NCBI RefSeq assembly: GCF_013185185.1
Contig: NZ_JAAZWE010000002.1
Coordinates: forward strand, 933,595 to 997,594
DNA from: Saccharibacillus endophyticus
GTDB lineage: Bacteria > Bacillota > Bacilli > Paenibacillales > Paenibacillaceae
Direction: 5' to 3'
DNA length: 64,000 bases
Both the position numbers and the translations under genes were made by a program. Numbering within the stretch: the stretch's first letter is position 1; every line of letters starts with the position of its first letter. Under the pieces are notes generated by a model. The model ran no database searches. It was not told the DNA's origin and saw only the letters and a program-made list of their open reading frames with translations. This document shows, piece by piece, positions 26,789 to 35,807 of the stretch.

Positions 26789-27505
26789 TTAAGATAGGCT
26801 TCTCCGCCACGTCCGCCGCGTCATCTCCCGGCTGCCGCAGTTATACACCGCATACTCCCCGCCCGTCAGATCTACGAGCGCAAGTCCGCGCGACTCCGCG
26901 ATCGCATACGTATGCGATCCCAGGTCACAGTTCAACCTCGCCCCGTCGAAGCAAATGAATTCGCACGGCGTATGGCCATGCACGACGGTCTTCCCGCCCG
27001 TCGCGTTCAGCACATCTTCGACTCCGTACGCATAAAACTCGTTTTCCGACATCCATAAAATATCCCGGCTTTGCGTATACAGCGGCTGATCCGGTACGAA
27101 TCCCGCGTGAACATACACATATTCTTCATCTTCCGCCACCATCGGCAGCGTCAGCAGCCAATCCAGATTCTCGCGGCTCTCCGCGTCGTCCGCAAAAGTA
27201 TGCTCGAAGCTTTTCAAAGCCTCCGCTCCGCCATGGATCAGCCACATATCCGATTGATTCTGCCGGTACCAGCGCAGCATCTCCTCATGATTCCCGGTCA
27301 ATACCACCACGTTATCCGGGTGCATCCGCTGAAGCGTGCGCAGATAACGAATGACCAGCGCACTGTCCGGTCCTCGATCGATCAGATCGCCGCCCACGAC
27401 AAGCTGATCCGTGAAGGCGTCATAATCCATTTCCCGCAGCAGCTCGATCAGCCCTTGATATTCGCCGTGAATGTCCGTAATAAATAACTTTCTGCCTTCG
27501 TTCAT
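26789..27505 (-). CDS. Calcineurin-like metallophosphoesterase (protein-phosphatase type)
   Basis: 238 residues with the full di-metal motif series of the PPP group: FITDIHGEY (DxH), VVGGDLIDRGPDS (GDxxDRG), VVLTGNHEEM (GNHE), then YVYVHAGFVP and VVHGHTP. These are related to lambda-type Ser/Thr phosphatases and to diadenosine-tetraphosphatase-like enzymes such as PrpE; substrate not determinable. Start ATG after GGAAAGGGGAAAGCG. Single-gene unit. Confidence 0.9.
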   Translation of the reverse strand: MNEGRKLFITDIHGEYQGLIELLREMDYDAFTDQLVVGGDLIDRGPDSALVIRYLRTLQRMHPDNVVVLTGNHEEMLRWYRQNQSDMWLIHGGAEALKSFEHTFADDAESRENLDWLLTLPMVAEDEEYVYVHAGFVPDQPLYTQSRDILWMSENEFYAYGVEDVLNATGGKTVVHGHTPCEFICFDGARLNCDLGSHTYAIAESRGLALVDLTGGEYAVYNCGSREMTRRTWRRSLS

Positions 27506-27640
27506 CGCTTTCCCCTTTCCAGAAACCGCTAAAGAACCGCTACCCCTTTATTCTCATTTTACCGTGACTAAGCAGACGCGTCCAAGCCCCGAATCTTCCT
27601 ATAAAAGCACGTCCGATAACGACCCCATTAAGCGATCCCC

Positions 27641-27686
27641 GAAATGATGTACTTCCATCAAAATTCAAACGAACAAGCCATCATTT
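27641..27686 (+). promoter_or_regulatory. Putative autoregulatory operator of the LacI-type gene
   Basis: AAATGATGTAC (27642-27652) repeats exactly the left arm of the palindrome found before the GH31 gene. An inverted half-site CATCATTT (27679-27686) abuts the -35 of the regulator promoter. Likely autoregulation by looping or direct blocking; pattern-based. Confidence 0.5.
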
Positions 27687-27689
27687 CGA

Positions 27690-27718
27690 TTGACAGCTTT
27701 CACTGCGTAGTCTATCAT
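27690..27718 (+). promoter_or_regulatory. Promoter of the LacI-type regulator gene
   Basis: TTGACA (27690-27695), 17-base spacer, TATCAT (27713-27718). Transcription would begin about 70 bases before the chosen start codon. Confidence 0.7.
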
Positions 27719-27797
27719 CTTCACCAACCGATACATGGATTTCGTTCCCTCTCTATTGCCGATTCCGGCCAATTTTACATGCAAAGGACTCGATGCC

Positions 27798-28832
27798 ATG
27801 AAACCGAAGAAACGCTTAACCGTCAAAGAAATCGCCGAAGAAGTCGGACTCTCCGTCGCTACCGTGGATCGCGTGCTCAACAATCGGGGAAACGTCAAGC
27901 CGAAGACCGCGGAACTTGTCATGAACAAGGTTCGCGAGATGGAGTACACCCCCAACCTCTCCGCGAGCTTTCTATCGAAGGGCCGCAGCATTTCTTTAGC
28001 CGTCGCCTATCCGGAACTGCCGGCATATTTCTGGAATCAAGTGGAGACGGGCATCGATGCAGCGGTAAGCGAATTTCGCGATTTCGGTCTTCAGGTCCAC
28101 ACGATTCGCTCCAAAGACTATGATCTCACGGATCAAAAAAAGACGATGCTCCAACTTGTCGATTCCGGCGAATACGATGCCATTGCGATATCTCCCAATG
28201 ATCCGCAAGAAATGACCGACGTAATCGATCATGCGGTAAGCCGCAATCTGACCGTGGGCACCTTCAATAGTGATTCCCCGCTTAGTTCACGCATGTTCTA
28301 TGTCGGCTGCGATTATCGGGTGGCTGGCCGTCTCGCCGCGGATACGCTTTGCAGACTTGCCGGACGCCGCGGTCGGATCGGTCTGATCATGTCCTACACC
28401 AACTTTCAGATGCAGCAAAAGGTGACCGGATTCCGCGAGGTGATCGGCAGCTACCCGGAAATCCGACTGCGCGCGCCGCTGAAAGTCGATCAGGAGGAAT
28501 ACACGTCGTTCGAGACGTTTGCCGAATATTTCGAAGGATTGGACGGCGTTTATGTGGCAAGCGCCAAGCTGCACATTATTGCGCAGCATTTGGAAACGGC
28601 AGGACTTGCGGGCAGCGTCGCTTTGATCGGGCATGACATGAACGAAGAGATTTACGACGGTCTTCAACGCGACATCGTCACCGCCACGATTTGCCAAGAC
28701 CCTTTTAACCAAGGCTATCTGATCGTAAAGTCGCTGTTCGAGTATCTATCTTCAAGAAAGCTGCCTGATACACGCGAAAACATCACGAAATTAGAACTGG
28801 TTACCAAGGAAAACGCACGCTACTACATCTGA
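27798..28832 (+). CDS. LacI-family transcriptional regulator
   Basis: 344 residues. The N-terminal HTH, RLTVKEIAEEVGLSVATVDR, is followed by the hinge VLNNRGNVKPKT and a periplasmic-binding-protein-like effector domain (ISLAVAYPELPAYFWNQVE ... SPNDPQEMTDVIDHAV ... VALIGHDMNEEIYDGLQ). This type senses a sugar, often a released oligosaccharide. The start was chosen at the ATG after GCAAAGGACTCG; 21 codons upstream is another ATG without a ribosome site. The gene is followed by a terminator and then by an alpha-xylosidase gene, which it probably controls through a shared palindromic site. Confidence 0.9.
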   Translation: MKPKKRLTVKEIAEEVGLSVATVDRVLNNRGNVKPKTAELVMNKVREMEYTPNLSASFLSKGRSISLAVAYPELPAYFWNQVETGIDAAVSEFRDFGLQVHTIRSKDYDLTDQKKTMLQLVDSGEYDAIAISPNDPQEMTDVIDHAVSRNLTVGTFNSDSPLSSRMFYVGCDYRVAGRLAADTLCRLAGRRGRIGLIMSYTNFQMQQKVTGFREVIGSYPEIRLRAPLKVDQEEYTSFETFAEYFEGLDGVYVASAKLHIIAQHLETAGLAGSVALIGHDMNEEIYDGLQRDIVTATICQDPFNQGYLIVKSLFEYLSSRKLPDTRENITKLELVTKENARYYI

Positions 28833-28864
28833 ACGCTCACCCAGGCCAGCCAAAACCCTCTCTT

Positions 28865-28897
28865 GGAGTTCCGTACCCGACGGACACTCCTCCTTTT
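28865..28897 (+). terminator. Intrinsic terminator after the LacI-type gene
   Basis: GGAGTTCCGT pairs imperfectly with ACGGACACTCC and is followed by TCCTTTTT. It separates the regulator transcript from the GH31 transcript. Confidence 0.65.
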
Positions 28898-28902
28898 TAG
28901 AA

Positions 28903-28926
28903 AAAATGATGTACGTACGTCATTTT
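28903..28926. promoter_or_regulatory. 24-bp palindromic operator before the GH31 gene
   Basis: Left arm AAAATGATGTAC, right arm GTACGTCATTTT: perfect dyad symmetry except for one base pair. It touches a TTGATA -35-like sequence (28925-28930) and recurs as a half-site before the LacI gene. It is a strong candidate for the LacI-type binding site. Confidence 0.65.
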
Positions 28927-29018
28927 GATAAACAGTCTCTCTTTTACTTATTTGAAGCAGCACGGGCAGTCCGTTTTTATTTTTCTCTACTATTATATAT
29001 AGGATGGTGTATAGCCCG

Positions 29019-31439
29019 ATGAAGTTCACCGACGGTTACTGGCATGTCCGCCCGGGCATGACGCTTAACATCGCTACAGAAGTTCGTGATTTGCACGCCC
29101 ATGAGGAAGACATCGAAGTTTTTGCCGCCTCCAAAAAGATCGTCTCCCGCGGCGATACGCTCAACAATGCCATTCTCACTTTCCGCTATTCCTCTCCTCT
29201 CCCCGATGTAATCTGCGTGGAGTCTGTGCATCACGAAGGCAAGCGGGTACTCGGTCCTCATTTTGAAAAAGCAACCGATCCGACGACTCAAGTCCGCATT
29301 GCAGAAAATGAGTCTTTTGCAACCTTAACTAGCGGCAATTTAAGCGTGCGCATCGATAAAAATAACGGCTGGAGCACGCATTTCGACTACAAAGGCAAAC
29401 GACTGACCGGAAGCGGGTACAAAGGTCCTGCGCATGTTCGGACTCCCGACGGCGACGTCTACATGCGCGACCAGCTTGATCTCGGCGTCGGCGAACGGAT
29501 TTACGGCCTGGGCGAACGCTTCACGCCTTTCGTGAAAAACGGACAGGTCGTCGATCTCTGGAACGAAGACGGCGGGACGTGCAGCGAGCAGGCGTACAAA
29601 AACGTCCCTTTTTACCTATCCAGCTTCGGCTACGGAGTCTTTGTCGATCATCCGGAAAAAGTCTCGTACGAGGTCGGTTCGGAACAGGTGGAAAAGGTAC
29701 AGTTCAGCGTGCCGGGCGAGCGGCTGCGTTACTATATCGTCGGCGGCGAAACGCTGAAGGACGTACTGAAAAACTATACCGCGCTCACCGGACGCTCCGC
29801 GCTGCCTCCGGCCTGGTCGTACGGACTGTGGCTCAGCACTTCGTTTACCACCTCTTATGACGAGCAAACAGTAAACAGCTTCGTGGACGGCATGTTCGAA
29901 CGCGGCATTCCGGTGCACGTGTTCCACTTCGACTGCTTCTGGATGAAGGAATTCCAATGGTGCGATTTCCGTTGGGACGAGTCGCAGTTCCCGGACCCGC
30001 AAGGCATGCTGGATCGGCTCAAAGCCAAAGGACTGAACATCTGCGTTTGGATCAATTCGTATATCGGACAAAAGTCTTACCTGTTCCGGGAAGGCATGGA
30101 GCACGGGTATCTGGTCAAAACGCCTGATGGAGACGTATGGCAGTGGGACCGTTGGCAGGGCGGCATGGGGCTGGTGGACTTCACGAACCCCGATGCGGCG
30201 GAATGGTTCAAGTCCAAGCTTCGTCCGCTGATCCGCATGGGCGTCGATTGCTTCAAAACCGACTTCGGCGAGCGGATTCCGACGACGGGCGTGGTGTATC
30301 ACGACGGTTCGGACCCGGTCAAGATGCACAATTATTACACGTTCTTGTACAACAAAGCCGTGTTCGAAGTGCTGGAAGAAATCAAAGGCCCGGACCAGGC
30401 GTTGGTGTTCGCACGCTCCTCGACAACGGGAGGCCAGCAGTTCCCGGTACACTGGGGCGGCGACTGCACGGCGTCTTACGTCTCGATGGCCGAAAGTTTG
30501 CGGGGCGGGTTGTCGCTGGGGCTGTGCGGATTCGGATTTTGGAGTCACGATATCGGAGGGTTTGAAAACACGGCTTCGCCGGACATCTATAAGCGCTGGA
30601 GCGCATTCGGCCTGCTCTCTTCGCATAGTCGCCTGCACGGCAGCCAGTCGTACCGCGTGCCGTGGTTGTTCGACGACGAGGCGAGCGACGTGCTGCGGCA
30701 TTTTACCCGGCTCAAAATGCGGCTGATGCCGTATCTGTTCGCCGCTTCGATCGAGGCTGTCCAAGGCGGACTGCCCATGATGCGGGCGATGCTGCTGGAA
30801 TTCGGCGAAGATCCGGCGGTCGAGGAACTGGATCGCCAGTATATGCTCGGCGGATCGCTTCTGGTTGCGCCGATCTTCAACGAACGCGGCGAAGGTCTGT
30901 ATTATTTACCGGAAGGACGCTGGACGCATCTGCTTACCGGCGAAGAGGTATTTGGAGGTCGCTGGCGGCGCGAGCAATACGACTACTTCGGACTGCCTCT
31001 GTTCGTGCGTCCGAATACGCTGCTTGCCCTCGGCAGCGAAGAATCGCGTCCGGATTACGATTATCTCGACGGTGCGCAGCTGCACTTGTTCGCGCTGGAA
31101 GACGGATGCGAAGCAGCCGCGACGATCTACCAAGAGGCCGGCGACGGCAAAGCCGAACATAAGACGGCGGATTTCGACGAACTCGTCCGGACCGGCGCGA
31201 AGCGTACGCCGGAACTGACCGTGTCGGCAAGACGCGAAGGGCGTCGGTTGATCGTAAACGCCGAAGCGGCACGGCCGCGCGAAAGCGTCGGGTCGCGCAG
31301 GCCTTGGGAATTGATTTTGCGCGGAATCGACGGGATCGAATCGGTCGAAGGGGCCGAATACGTTCCCGGCGAGCACGGCATTCGGATCACGCCTTCGTCC
31401 GATGACGGAATATTCAAAGTGCTGCTGCACGAAGTTTAG
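29019..31439 (+). CDS. GH31 alpha-xylosidase (YicI-like)
   Basis: 806 residues. It removes non-reducing alpha-xylose from xyloglucan oligosaccharides such as isoprimeverose, inside the cell (no signal peptide). The catalytic nucleophile is in KTDFGERIP (Asp415 by my count) and the acid/base in HWGGDCTASY (Asp482); the E. coli YicI residues are 416 and 482, so alignment is nearly gap-free. Other GH31 blocks are FHFDCFWMKEFQWCDFRWD and GFWSHDIGGFE. The start ATG has only GGATGG upstream; an ORF start 5 codons earlier is also possible. Probably controlled by the adjacent LacI-type repressor. Confidence 0.92.
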   Translation: MKFTDGYWHVRPGMTLNIATEVRDLHAHEEDIEVFAASKKIVSRGDTLNNAILTFRYSSPLPDVICVESVHHEGKRVLGPHFEKATDPTTQVRIAENESFATLTSGNLSVRIDKNNGWSTHFDYKGKRLTGSGYKGPAHVRTPDGDVYMRDQLDLGVGERIYGLGERFTPFVKNGQVVDLWNEDGGTCSEQAYKNVPFYLSSFGYGVFVDHPEKVSYEVGSEQVEKVQFSVPGERLRYYIVGGETLKDVLKNYTALTGRSALPPAWSYGLWLSTSFTTSYDEQTVNSFVDGMFERGIPVHVFHFDCFWMKEFQWCDFRWDESQFPDPQGMLDRLKAKGLNICVWINSYIGQKSYLFREGMEHGYLVKTPDGDVWQWDRWQGGMGLVDFTNPDAAEWFKSKLRPLIRMGVDCFKTDFGERIPTTGVVYHDGSDPVKMHNYYTFLYNKAVFEVLEEIKGPDQALVFARSSTTGGQQFPVHWGGDCTASYVSMAESLRGGLSLGLCGFGFWSHDIGGFENTASPDIYKRWSAFGLLSSHSRLHGSQSYRVPWLFDDEASDVLRHFTRLKMRLMPYLFAASIEAVQGGLPMMRAMLLEFGEDPAVEELDRQYMLGGSLLVAPIFNERGEGLYYLPEGRWTHLLTGEEVFGGRWRREQYDYFGLPLFVRPNTLLALGSEESRPDYDYLDGAQLHLFALEDGCEAAATIYQEAGDGKAEHKTADFDELVRTGAKRTPELTVSARREGRRLIVNAEAARPRESVGSRRPWELILRGIDGIESVEGAEYVPGEHGIRITPSSDDGIFKVLLHEV

Positions 31440-31459
31440 AAATTCGGAGGATGCGGAGC

Positions 31460-31508
31460 AAACAGAAGACGAACTCACGGCAGCATGAATTCGTCCTCTG
31501 TTTGTTTG
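31460..31508 (+). terminator. Intrinsic terminator after the GH31 gene
   Basis: AACAGAAGACGAACTC pairs with GAATTCGTCCTCTGTTTG and is followed by T-rich sequence. Confidence 0.7.
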
Positions 31509-31608
31509 AAGAGAAGGAAATCATAGCTTTATGCATAAACCTGTTTTAAAATAGACACAATTGAAGGTTTTTTCATGCTGCGTCCTTCCCTAAGAAAGGA
31601 GAACCCTG

Positions 31609-31755
31609 ATGCCGAACCGCAACAAAAATAAATGGATGGTCGTTCTGGCTGCCGGACTGCTGCTGATCAGCGCATGGTCGTGGAGCAATGAAGCCGCTTC
31701 GCTGGCCGTCCAAGTCCCTTCTTCGCCGTCTTCCGTTTTGACGTTCAACGATTGA
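31609..31755 (+). CDS. 48-residue membrane or exported peptide
   Basis: ATG seven bases after AAAGGAG. The sequence is MPNRNKNKWMVVLAAGLLLI then SAWSWSNEAASLAVQ and a Ser/Pro-rich end, finishing FND. It has a basic N-terminus, one hydrophobic helix and a possible signal-peptidase site after the ...NEA region. There are no homologues I recognise. It lies alone between the GH31 terminator and the terminator of the RpiR gene. The ribosome site and the coherent signal-like structure make it more likely real than not. Confidence 0.55.
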   Translation: MPNRNKNKWMVVLAAGLLLISAWSWSNEAASLAVQVPSSPSSVLTFND

Positions 31756-31857
31756 GCGCAAGATCGGGCAAATCTGCCGCAGCCTTTTCTTCCTTTACAT
31801 AACCCGCCTTCCGGCTGCGCCGTTTTTCTCGGAGATCTTATCCCTTATTGCGCGAGC

Positions 31858-31892
31858 CGCAAAAAAAGACCCCGCAGCGTCATGGGGTCTAA
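31858..31892 (-). terminator. Intrinsic terminator of the RpiR-operon
   Basis: On the minus strand GACCCCATGACG pairs with CTGCGGGGTC and is followed by TTTTTTTGC. Confidence 0.8.
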
Positions 31893-31923
31893 ACGGCCGA
31901 GCCTGGTAGATGGTCTCGAATAT

Positions 31924-32781
31924 TCAGTAATAATCGCTCAAGCGCGGGCGATTGGAGATCAGCCCTTCGCTATCCAGTTTCTTTTTCAAATAAGTCTTGT
32001 CCGAAGAAATCAACAAGCTCATCACGGCGTCCACCACGAACAAAAACGTGATATGGTTGGACATCATGGCGCTGCTGCTTACCGATTTTTTATCCGGCAC
32101 GATCAGGTTGATCGCCGCCGATTCGGTTACGGGCGAGGAGTGGTAACAGGTAATCGCCGCAGTCTGTGCGTGATTGGCTCGCGCCGTAGCGATGGACTCC
32201 ACGATTTCTTCCGTCGTTCCCGAACGGGTAAAAGCGATCACTGCGTCTTCTTCCGTGCACTGCGAAGCGACGATCTTCATCGCCCGGCTGTCGTTGACCG
32301 CCTCGGCATGGATGCCGAGCAGCAGCAGGCGGTTTTTTAGCGCCGTCGCGGCCAGAAACGAATCGAATATGCCGAACAAATGGACGCGACGGGCATTCTT
32401 GAGCAGATCGGCCAAACGGCGGAGCTCCTGTTCGTCCACCATCGCTGCCGTACTGACGATCAACTCGTTGTAATCCAGCGCCAGGCCGTCGACGAGCGTC
32501 ACTTCCCGACGTTCTTTTTTTCGCGTCTGCATTTCCCGGTAAAACGAATCTTGGGCAACCGCGATTTTGAAATCGTTGAACCCTTTGAACCCTATTTTTT
32601 TGCAAAAGCGGTTGATGCTCGTTTCGGATACTCCGATTTCGTTTGCCAGCGCGGTGATCGTATGCCGGGTAATGAAGTCGGCGTGTTCGATAACGAAGTT
32701 GGCGATCTGGTTCTCGCCGTAAGTGAATTTTTGCTGTAGCGATACGATTTTCGCGATGACAGCCGGTACTTCCTGAGCCAT
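31924..32781 (-). CDS. MurR/RpiR-family transcriptional regulator
   Basis: 285 residues. N-terminal HTH_6 (GENQIANFVIEHADFITRHT, then ANEIGVSETSINRFCKKIGF), C-terminal SIS sugar-phosphate isomerase fold (RRVHLFGIFDSFLAATALKN ... EEDAVIAFTRSGTTEEIVES). Members sense phosphosugars such as MurNAc-6P or ManNAc-6P. The start ATG follows GGAGGACAAAAC; the frame remains open further upstream but without a ribosome site. It is the last gene of a five-gene minus-strand operon. With nanE and a ROK kinase divergent at the far end, an amino-sugar 6-phosphate is the likely ligand. Confidence 0.9.
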   Translation of the reverse strand: MAQEVPAVIAKIVSLQQKFTYGENQIANFVIEHADFITRHTITALANEIGVSETSINRFCKKIGFKGFNDFKIAVAQDSFYREMQTRKKERREVTLVDGLALDYNELIVSTAAMVDEQELRRLADLLKNARRVHLFGIFDSFLAATALKNRLLLLGIHAEAVNDSRAMKIVASQCTEEDAVIAFTRSGTTEEIVESIATARANHAQTAAITCYHSSPVTESAAINLIVPDKKSVSSSAMMSNHITFLFVVDAVMSLLISSDKTYLKKKLDSEGLISNRPRLSDYY

Positions 32782-32876
32782 GTTTTGTCCTCCTGCACAG
32801 CGCGAAGCGCCCGCTGCTTCCCTTGTCCGTAACGGACAGGGCGCGAATCGCGCTTGCGACATCAACGATTGCCCCA

Positions 32877-33590
32877 TTATACCATATGCCGACGTTCGAC
32901 GCCCAAAGCCTCCCTGCATTTTTCCATTTCCCGCTCGAACGTTCGCCATTCCCATTCGCCCTGCCGAAGAAGATACAAATAATCGAGCAGATTCGGCATA
33001 TGCGGCAAATCGAGCAGGCTTTGCGCGAAAGCATGGGCCGCTACCTCTCCGCTTTGACGAACAGACGCTTTCAGGCTAAACGGGCCCCAGCGAAGCTTCT
33101 CGACGGATTCGAGCCGATCCGCCGTGAACCGGCCGCTTCGATATTCGAGCCAATGGTAATATTCGTGTGCCAGATGAATATCTTCCGCCGTCCCGGGCTT
33201 CAGCGTGCCGAATGCTTCCGGGTACGCCGAAGCGGCTTCCGCCAACTGGTTCATGGAATCGCGGTACACGCGGATGCGGGGTACCGTTCCCGTCCAGTCG
33301 ATCTGGGCACGAAGAACCGTCCCGAACATGCTGCCCGACGATTCGTCCGTCTCGACCGAAATGCCTTCTTGTTCCAGCCAGTACCGGATCGGACGATGTT
33401 TTTTTTCGGCCGCTTCGCTTTTTCCGAACGTGAGCGACCGATCCACGTACTCGCGCACGCGATCTTTCGGAATCCGGCGAAATAACGGATCCCGCTTAAG
33501 TTCCATCAGACCGAGAATCGAATCGGAGCAGCCGCCGTCGCCGAGCTGCCGCCAAAACGCGCTTTCGTCTTCATCATGGCTGCTTTTCAT
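32877..33590 (-). CDS. Uncharacterised protein with an HEYYH zinc-peptidase-like motif
   Basis: About 237 residues, without signal peptide or membrane helix. Residues in the middle read DIHLAHEYYHWLEYRSGR, an HExxH motif in a helix, as in zincin-type metallopeptidases. A possible third ligand is not obvious. The N-terminal ~80 residues are charged (LFRRIPKDRVREYVDRSLTF). The start was chosen because a perfect AAGGAGG is eight bases before this ATG. It lies between hydantoinase-like and RpiR genes (33 and 95 bp gaps), so it belongs to the same operon. I do not recognise the family. Confidence 0.75.
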   Translation of the reverse strand: MKSSHDEDESAFWRQLGDGGCSDSILGLMELKRDPLFRRIPKDRVREYVDRSLTFGKSEAAEKKHRPIRYWLEQEGISVETDESSGSMFGTVLRAQIDWTGTVPRIRVYRDSMNQLAEAASAYPEAFGTLKPGTAEDIHLAHEYYHWLEYRSGRFTADRLESVEKLRWGPFSLKASVRQSGEVAAHAFAQSLLDLPHMPNLLDYLYLLRQGEWEWRTFEREMEKCREALGVERRHMV

Positions 33591-33623
33591 CCTCCGCTCC
33601 TCCTTGTCCGGCATTTCGCCTTT

Positions 33624-35768
33624 TTAATGATAAGCCACCGCGATCCATTGTTCTTCCCCGTCCAGACGCTCCGTCTCCAGCTCTATCATGGACATCAACT
33701 GATCTTTCGTCTGCATGCCCGTCAGATCCAGCATTTTCTCCCGATAAAACAAAAACACTTTCGGAATCGTCGCGTTCGCGTCGGAGTAAATCGTGCTGTC
33801 GTCGAGGAATTCCGCAAACCTGCCGTCTTTTTCGCTTTTCCGGAACAATCCGTACTGGGCATTTGCTTGTTTGAAGCGCACGACCCCTTCGCGGTCCAAC
33901 ACGCTGACGGACGACCGTCGTTTTTTCAAAAGGCCGAAAAAGCTTTTGCGAATCTCCTCGGCCACGAACAAACTCCATCTTCCCGTTTTGGCGTTCAACC
34001 GCGTGAGTTCCTTCGAAGCGTCCACCGAAGCGGCGGCGATCTCCAGCATCTGCGGCTCGCCGAGTTCGGCCTGCGCCAAATCTTTCGAACGAAGCTCCGT
34101 CGAACCGGTAGCCACGGCTCGGAGCACGTTTTTTTGCGCGTCGATCTCGACCGAGACTTCGACCGTTTCTTCATTCGCTCCGGAACGGACGATCTTATCC
34201 ATGACGTCGCTGCGAATCCGCTTGATATCCTCTTCCGTCGGATTGACGACCGTGCGTTCGATCTGTTCTTTGACCATGGCCAGCGCGACCCCGATCGTGG
34301 AAATGTAAGGCGCGTTATCGGCGATTTTCCATTTCAGGCTTTCTTTCTCCGCCATGGCCGGCACCAGCACCGACCCGCTTCCGCCTCCTCCCACCAACGT
34401 GATGAAGGAACGGTCCAGCTCATAATCGGCGATCATTTCGTTTACCGTTTTCATCGTTTTGGCGATCGCCAGATCCAGCACCCGTCGCGCGGCTTCTTCC
34501 ATGCTTATGCCCAGATATTCGCCGAACGCACGCCAAGCCGCAGCCGCGCTTTCGCGGCCCGCATGCGCGTAATCGCCTTCCGGCACGTAACCGAGCAAAT
34601 TCGCGGCCCCGGCCAGCGTATACGAATAATGCTCTCCCGCTCCCGACTTCGCGATCGCGTATTCCTGGGGATCGCCCGGACGGGGGCTGACGAATGTGAC
34701 TTCGCAGCGTTCCAACGAGGCCGTATCCGCGAAGCATTCGTAAGCCAATCCGGCGATATGCGCGCTGCGCGGCCCCACGTCGACGATTTGCCCATCCTTT
34801 ACCCGGATCATGCTGCCGCCGGCAATGCCCAGCGTGCGTACGTCTAGCGACTGCAAATACGTGCGGTGACCGCCGACTTGAGCGTTCTGGATCATGACTT
34901 TGCCGTTTTTGATCACGGAAATATCGACGCTGGTTCCGCCGACTTCGAAGAAAATGCCGTCCGAAATTTTTTCGTACATCAGCGCGCCGGCGACGCCCGC
35001 GGCCAGTCCCGACAGCATGGTGAGGATCGGACGCTTGCGTACTTCTTCGATGCTCATAACCCCGCCGTCGCAGCGCATAATCATAAGCTGCGATACGATA
35101 TTCGCGTCTTTGACGGACTTTTCGGTCATGTTGGCGGTTTCCATCATTTTCGGAATCAGGCTGGCGTTGACCACCGCGGTTCGGGTTCGGGTCTTCAACC
35201 CGTACAGCTGCGAAATTTCGTGACCGCCCGTCGCGAACGCGCCTTTGCCGTTTGCCGCCGCGATGACTTTCAGTTCCGCTCCGGGGTCGTCGACGCCGTA
35301 CGCTTCGGAAGCAACGATGACCTCGGCGCCTTGTCCCAGCAGCTCGTCGACCGCCGCCGCCGCCCGTTCCTCCGTCAGATTTTTGGAATCCAGATACGTA
35401 TGGCGCGTCTCCAGCAGCTTGCCGGGCGCAAGTTCGATCCGTCCGGGATTCGATTCTCCGCGCGCGCTGATTTTGTCCACTCCGGTGCCCATGCCGACGA
35501 CGCCAACCGAAGCCACATCCCCTTCAAGCAGAGCGTTAGTGGCTTGGGTCGTACCGTGCGCAATAAAAGCAACGTCTTCGGGAGAGACCCCGCATTTGCC
35601 CAAAACGGCCTGCAAAATATCGACGATTCCCCGCGCTACCCCTTCTTCTTCATGGTGGGTCGTCGGAATTTTCATTTGTTCCAAGATTTCGAATGTTTCG
35701 TTATCGAGCACAACGGCGTCGGTAAACGTGCCGCCGACGTCGATTCCGACCCTCACTTTCCGGGACAT
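33624..35768 (-). CDS. Hydantoinase/oxoprolinase-family protein (HyuA-like)
   Basis: 714 residues. HyuA proteins are ASKHA-fold ATPases that open cyclic amides (hydantoins, 5-oxoproline) using ATP. The N-terminal phosphate-1 loop GIDVGGTFTDAVVLD, the HGTTQATNALLEG signature, and VGGTSVDISVIKNGK plus LVGGGGSGSVLVPAM as the later phosphate and adenosine loops are all present. Usually a HyuB partner lies next door; there is none here. The C-terminal ~100 residues do not match the core enzyme. Start ATG after AGGAGTC. The gene sits between a permease and an HEYYH protein with gaps of 39 and 33 bp. Confidence 0.87.
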   Translation of the reverse strand: MSRKVRVGIDVGGTFTDAVVLDNETFEILEQMKIPTTHHEEEGVARGIVDILQAVLGKCGVSPEDVAFIAHGTTQATNALLEGDVASVGVVGMGTGVDKISARGESNPGRIELAPGKLLETRHTYLDSKNLTEERAAAAVDELLGQGAEVIVASEAYGVDDPGAELKVIAAANGKGAFATGGHEISQLYGLKTRTRTAVVNASLIPKMMETANMTEKSVKDANIVSQLMIMRCDGGVMSIEEVRKRPILTMLSGLAAGVAGALMYEKISDGIFFEVGGTSVDISVIKNGKVMIQNAQVGGHRTYLQSLDVRTLGIAGGSMIRVKDGQIVDVGPRSAHIAGLAYECFADTASLERCEVTFVSPRPGDPQEYAIAKSGAGEHYSYTLAGAANLLGYVPEGDYAHAGRESAAAAWRAFGEYLGISMEEAARRVLDLAIAKTMKTVNEMIADYELDRSFITLVGGGGSGSVLVPAMAEKESLKWKIADNAPYISTIGVALAMVKEQIERTVVNPTEEDIKRIRSDVMDKIVRSGANEETVEVSVEIDAQKNVLRAVATGSTELRSKDLAQAELGEPQMLEIAAASVDASKELTRLNAKTGRWSLFVAEEIRKSFFGLLKKRRSSVSVLDREGVVRFKQANAQYGLFRKSEKDGRFAEFLDDSTIYSDANATIPKVFLFYREKMLDLTGMQTKDQLMSMIELETERLDGEEQWIAVAYH

Positions 35769-35807
35769 GACTCCACTCCTTTCATCGGCTTGCTTTTCAG
35801 ACGACTT

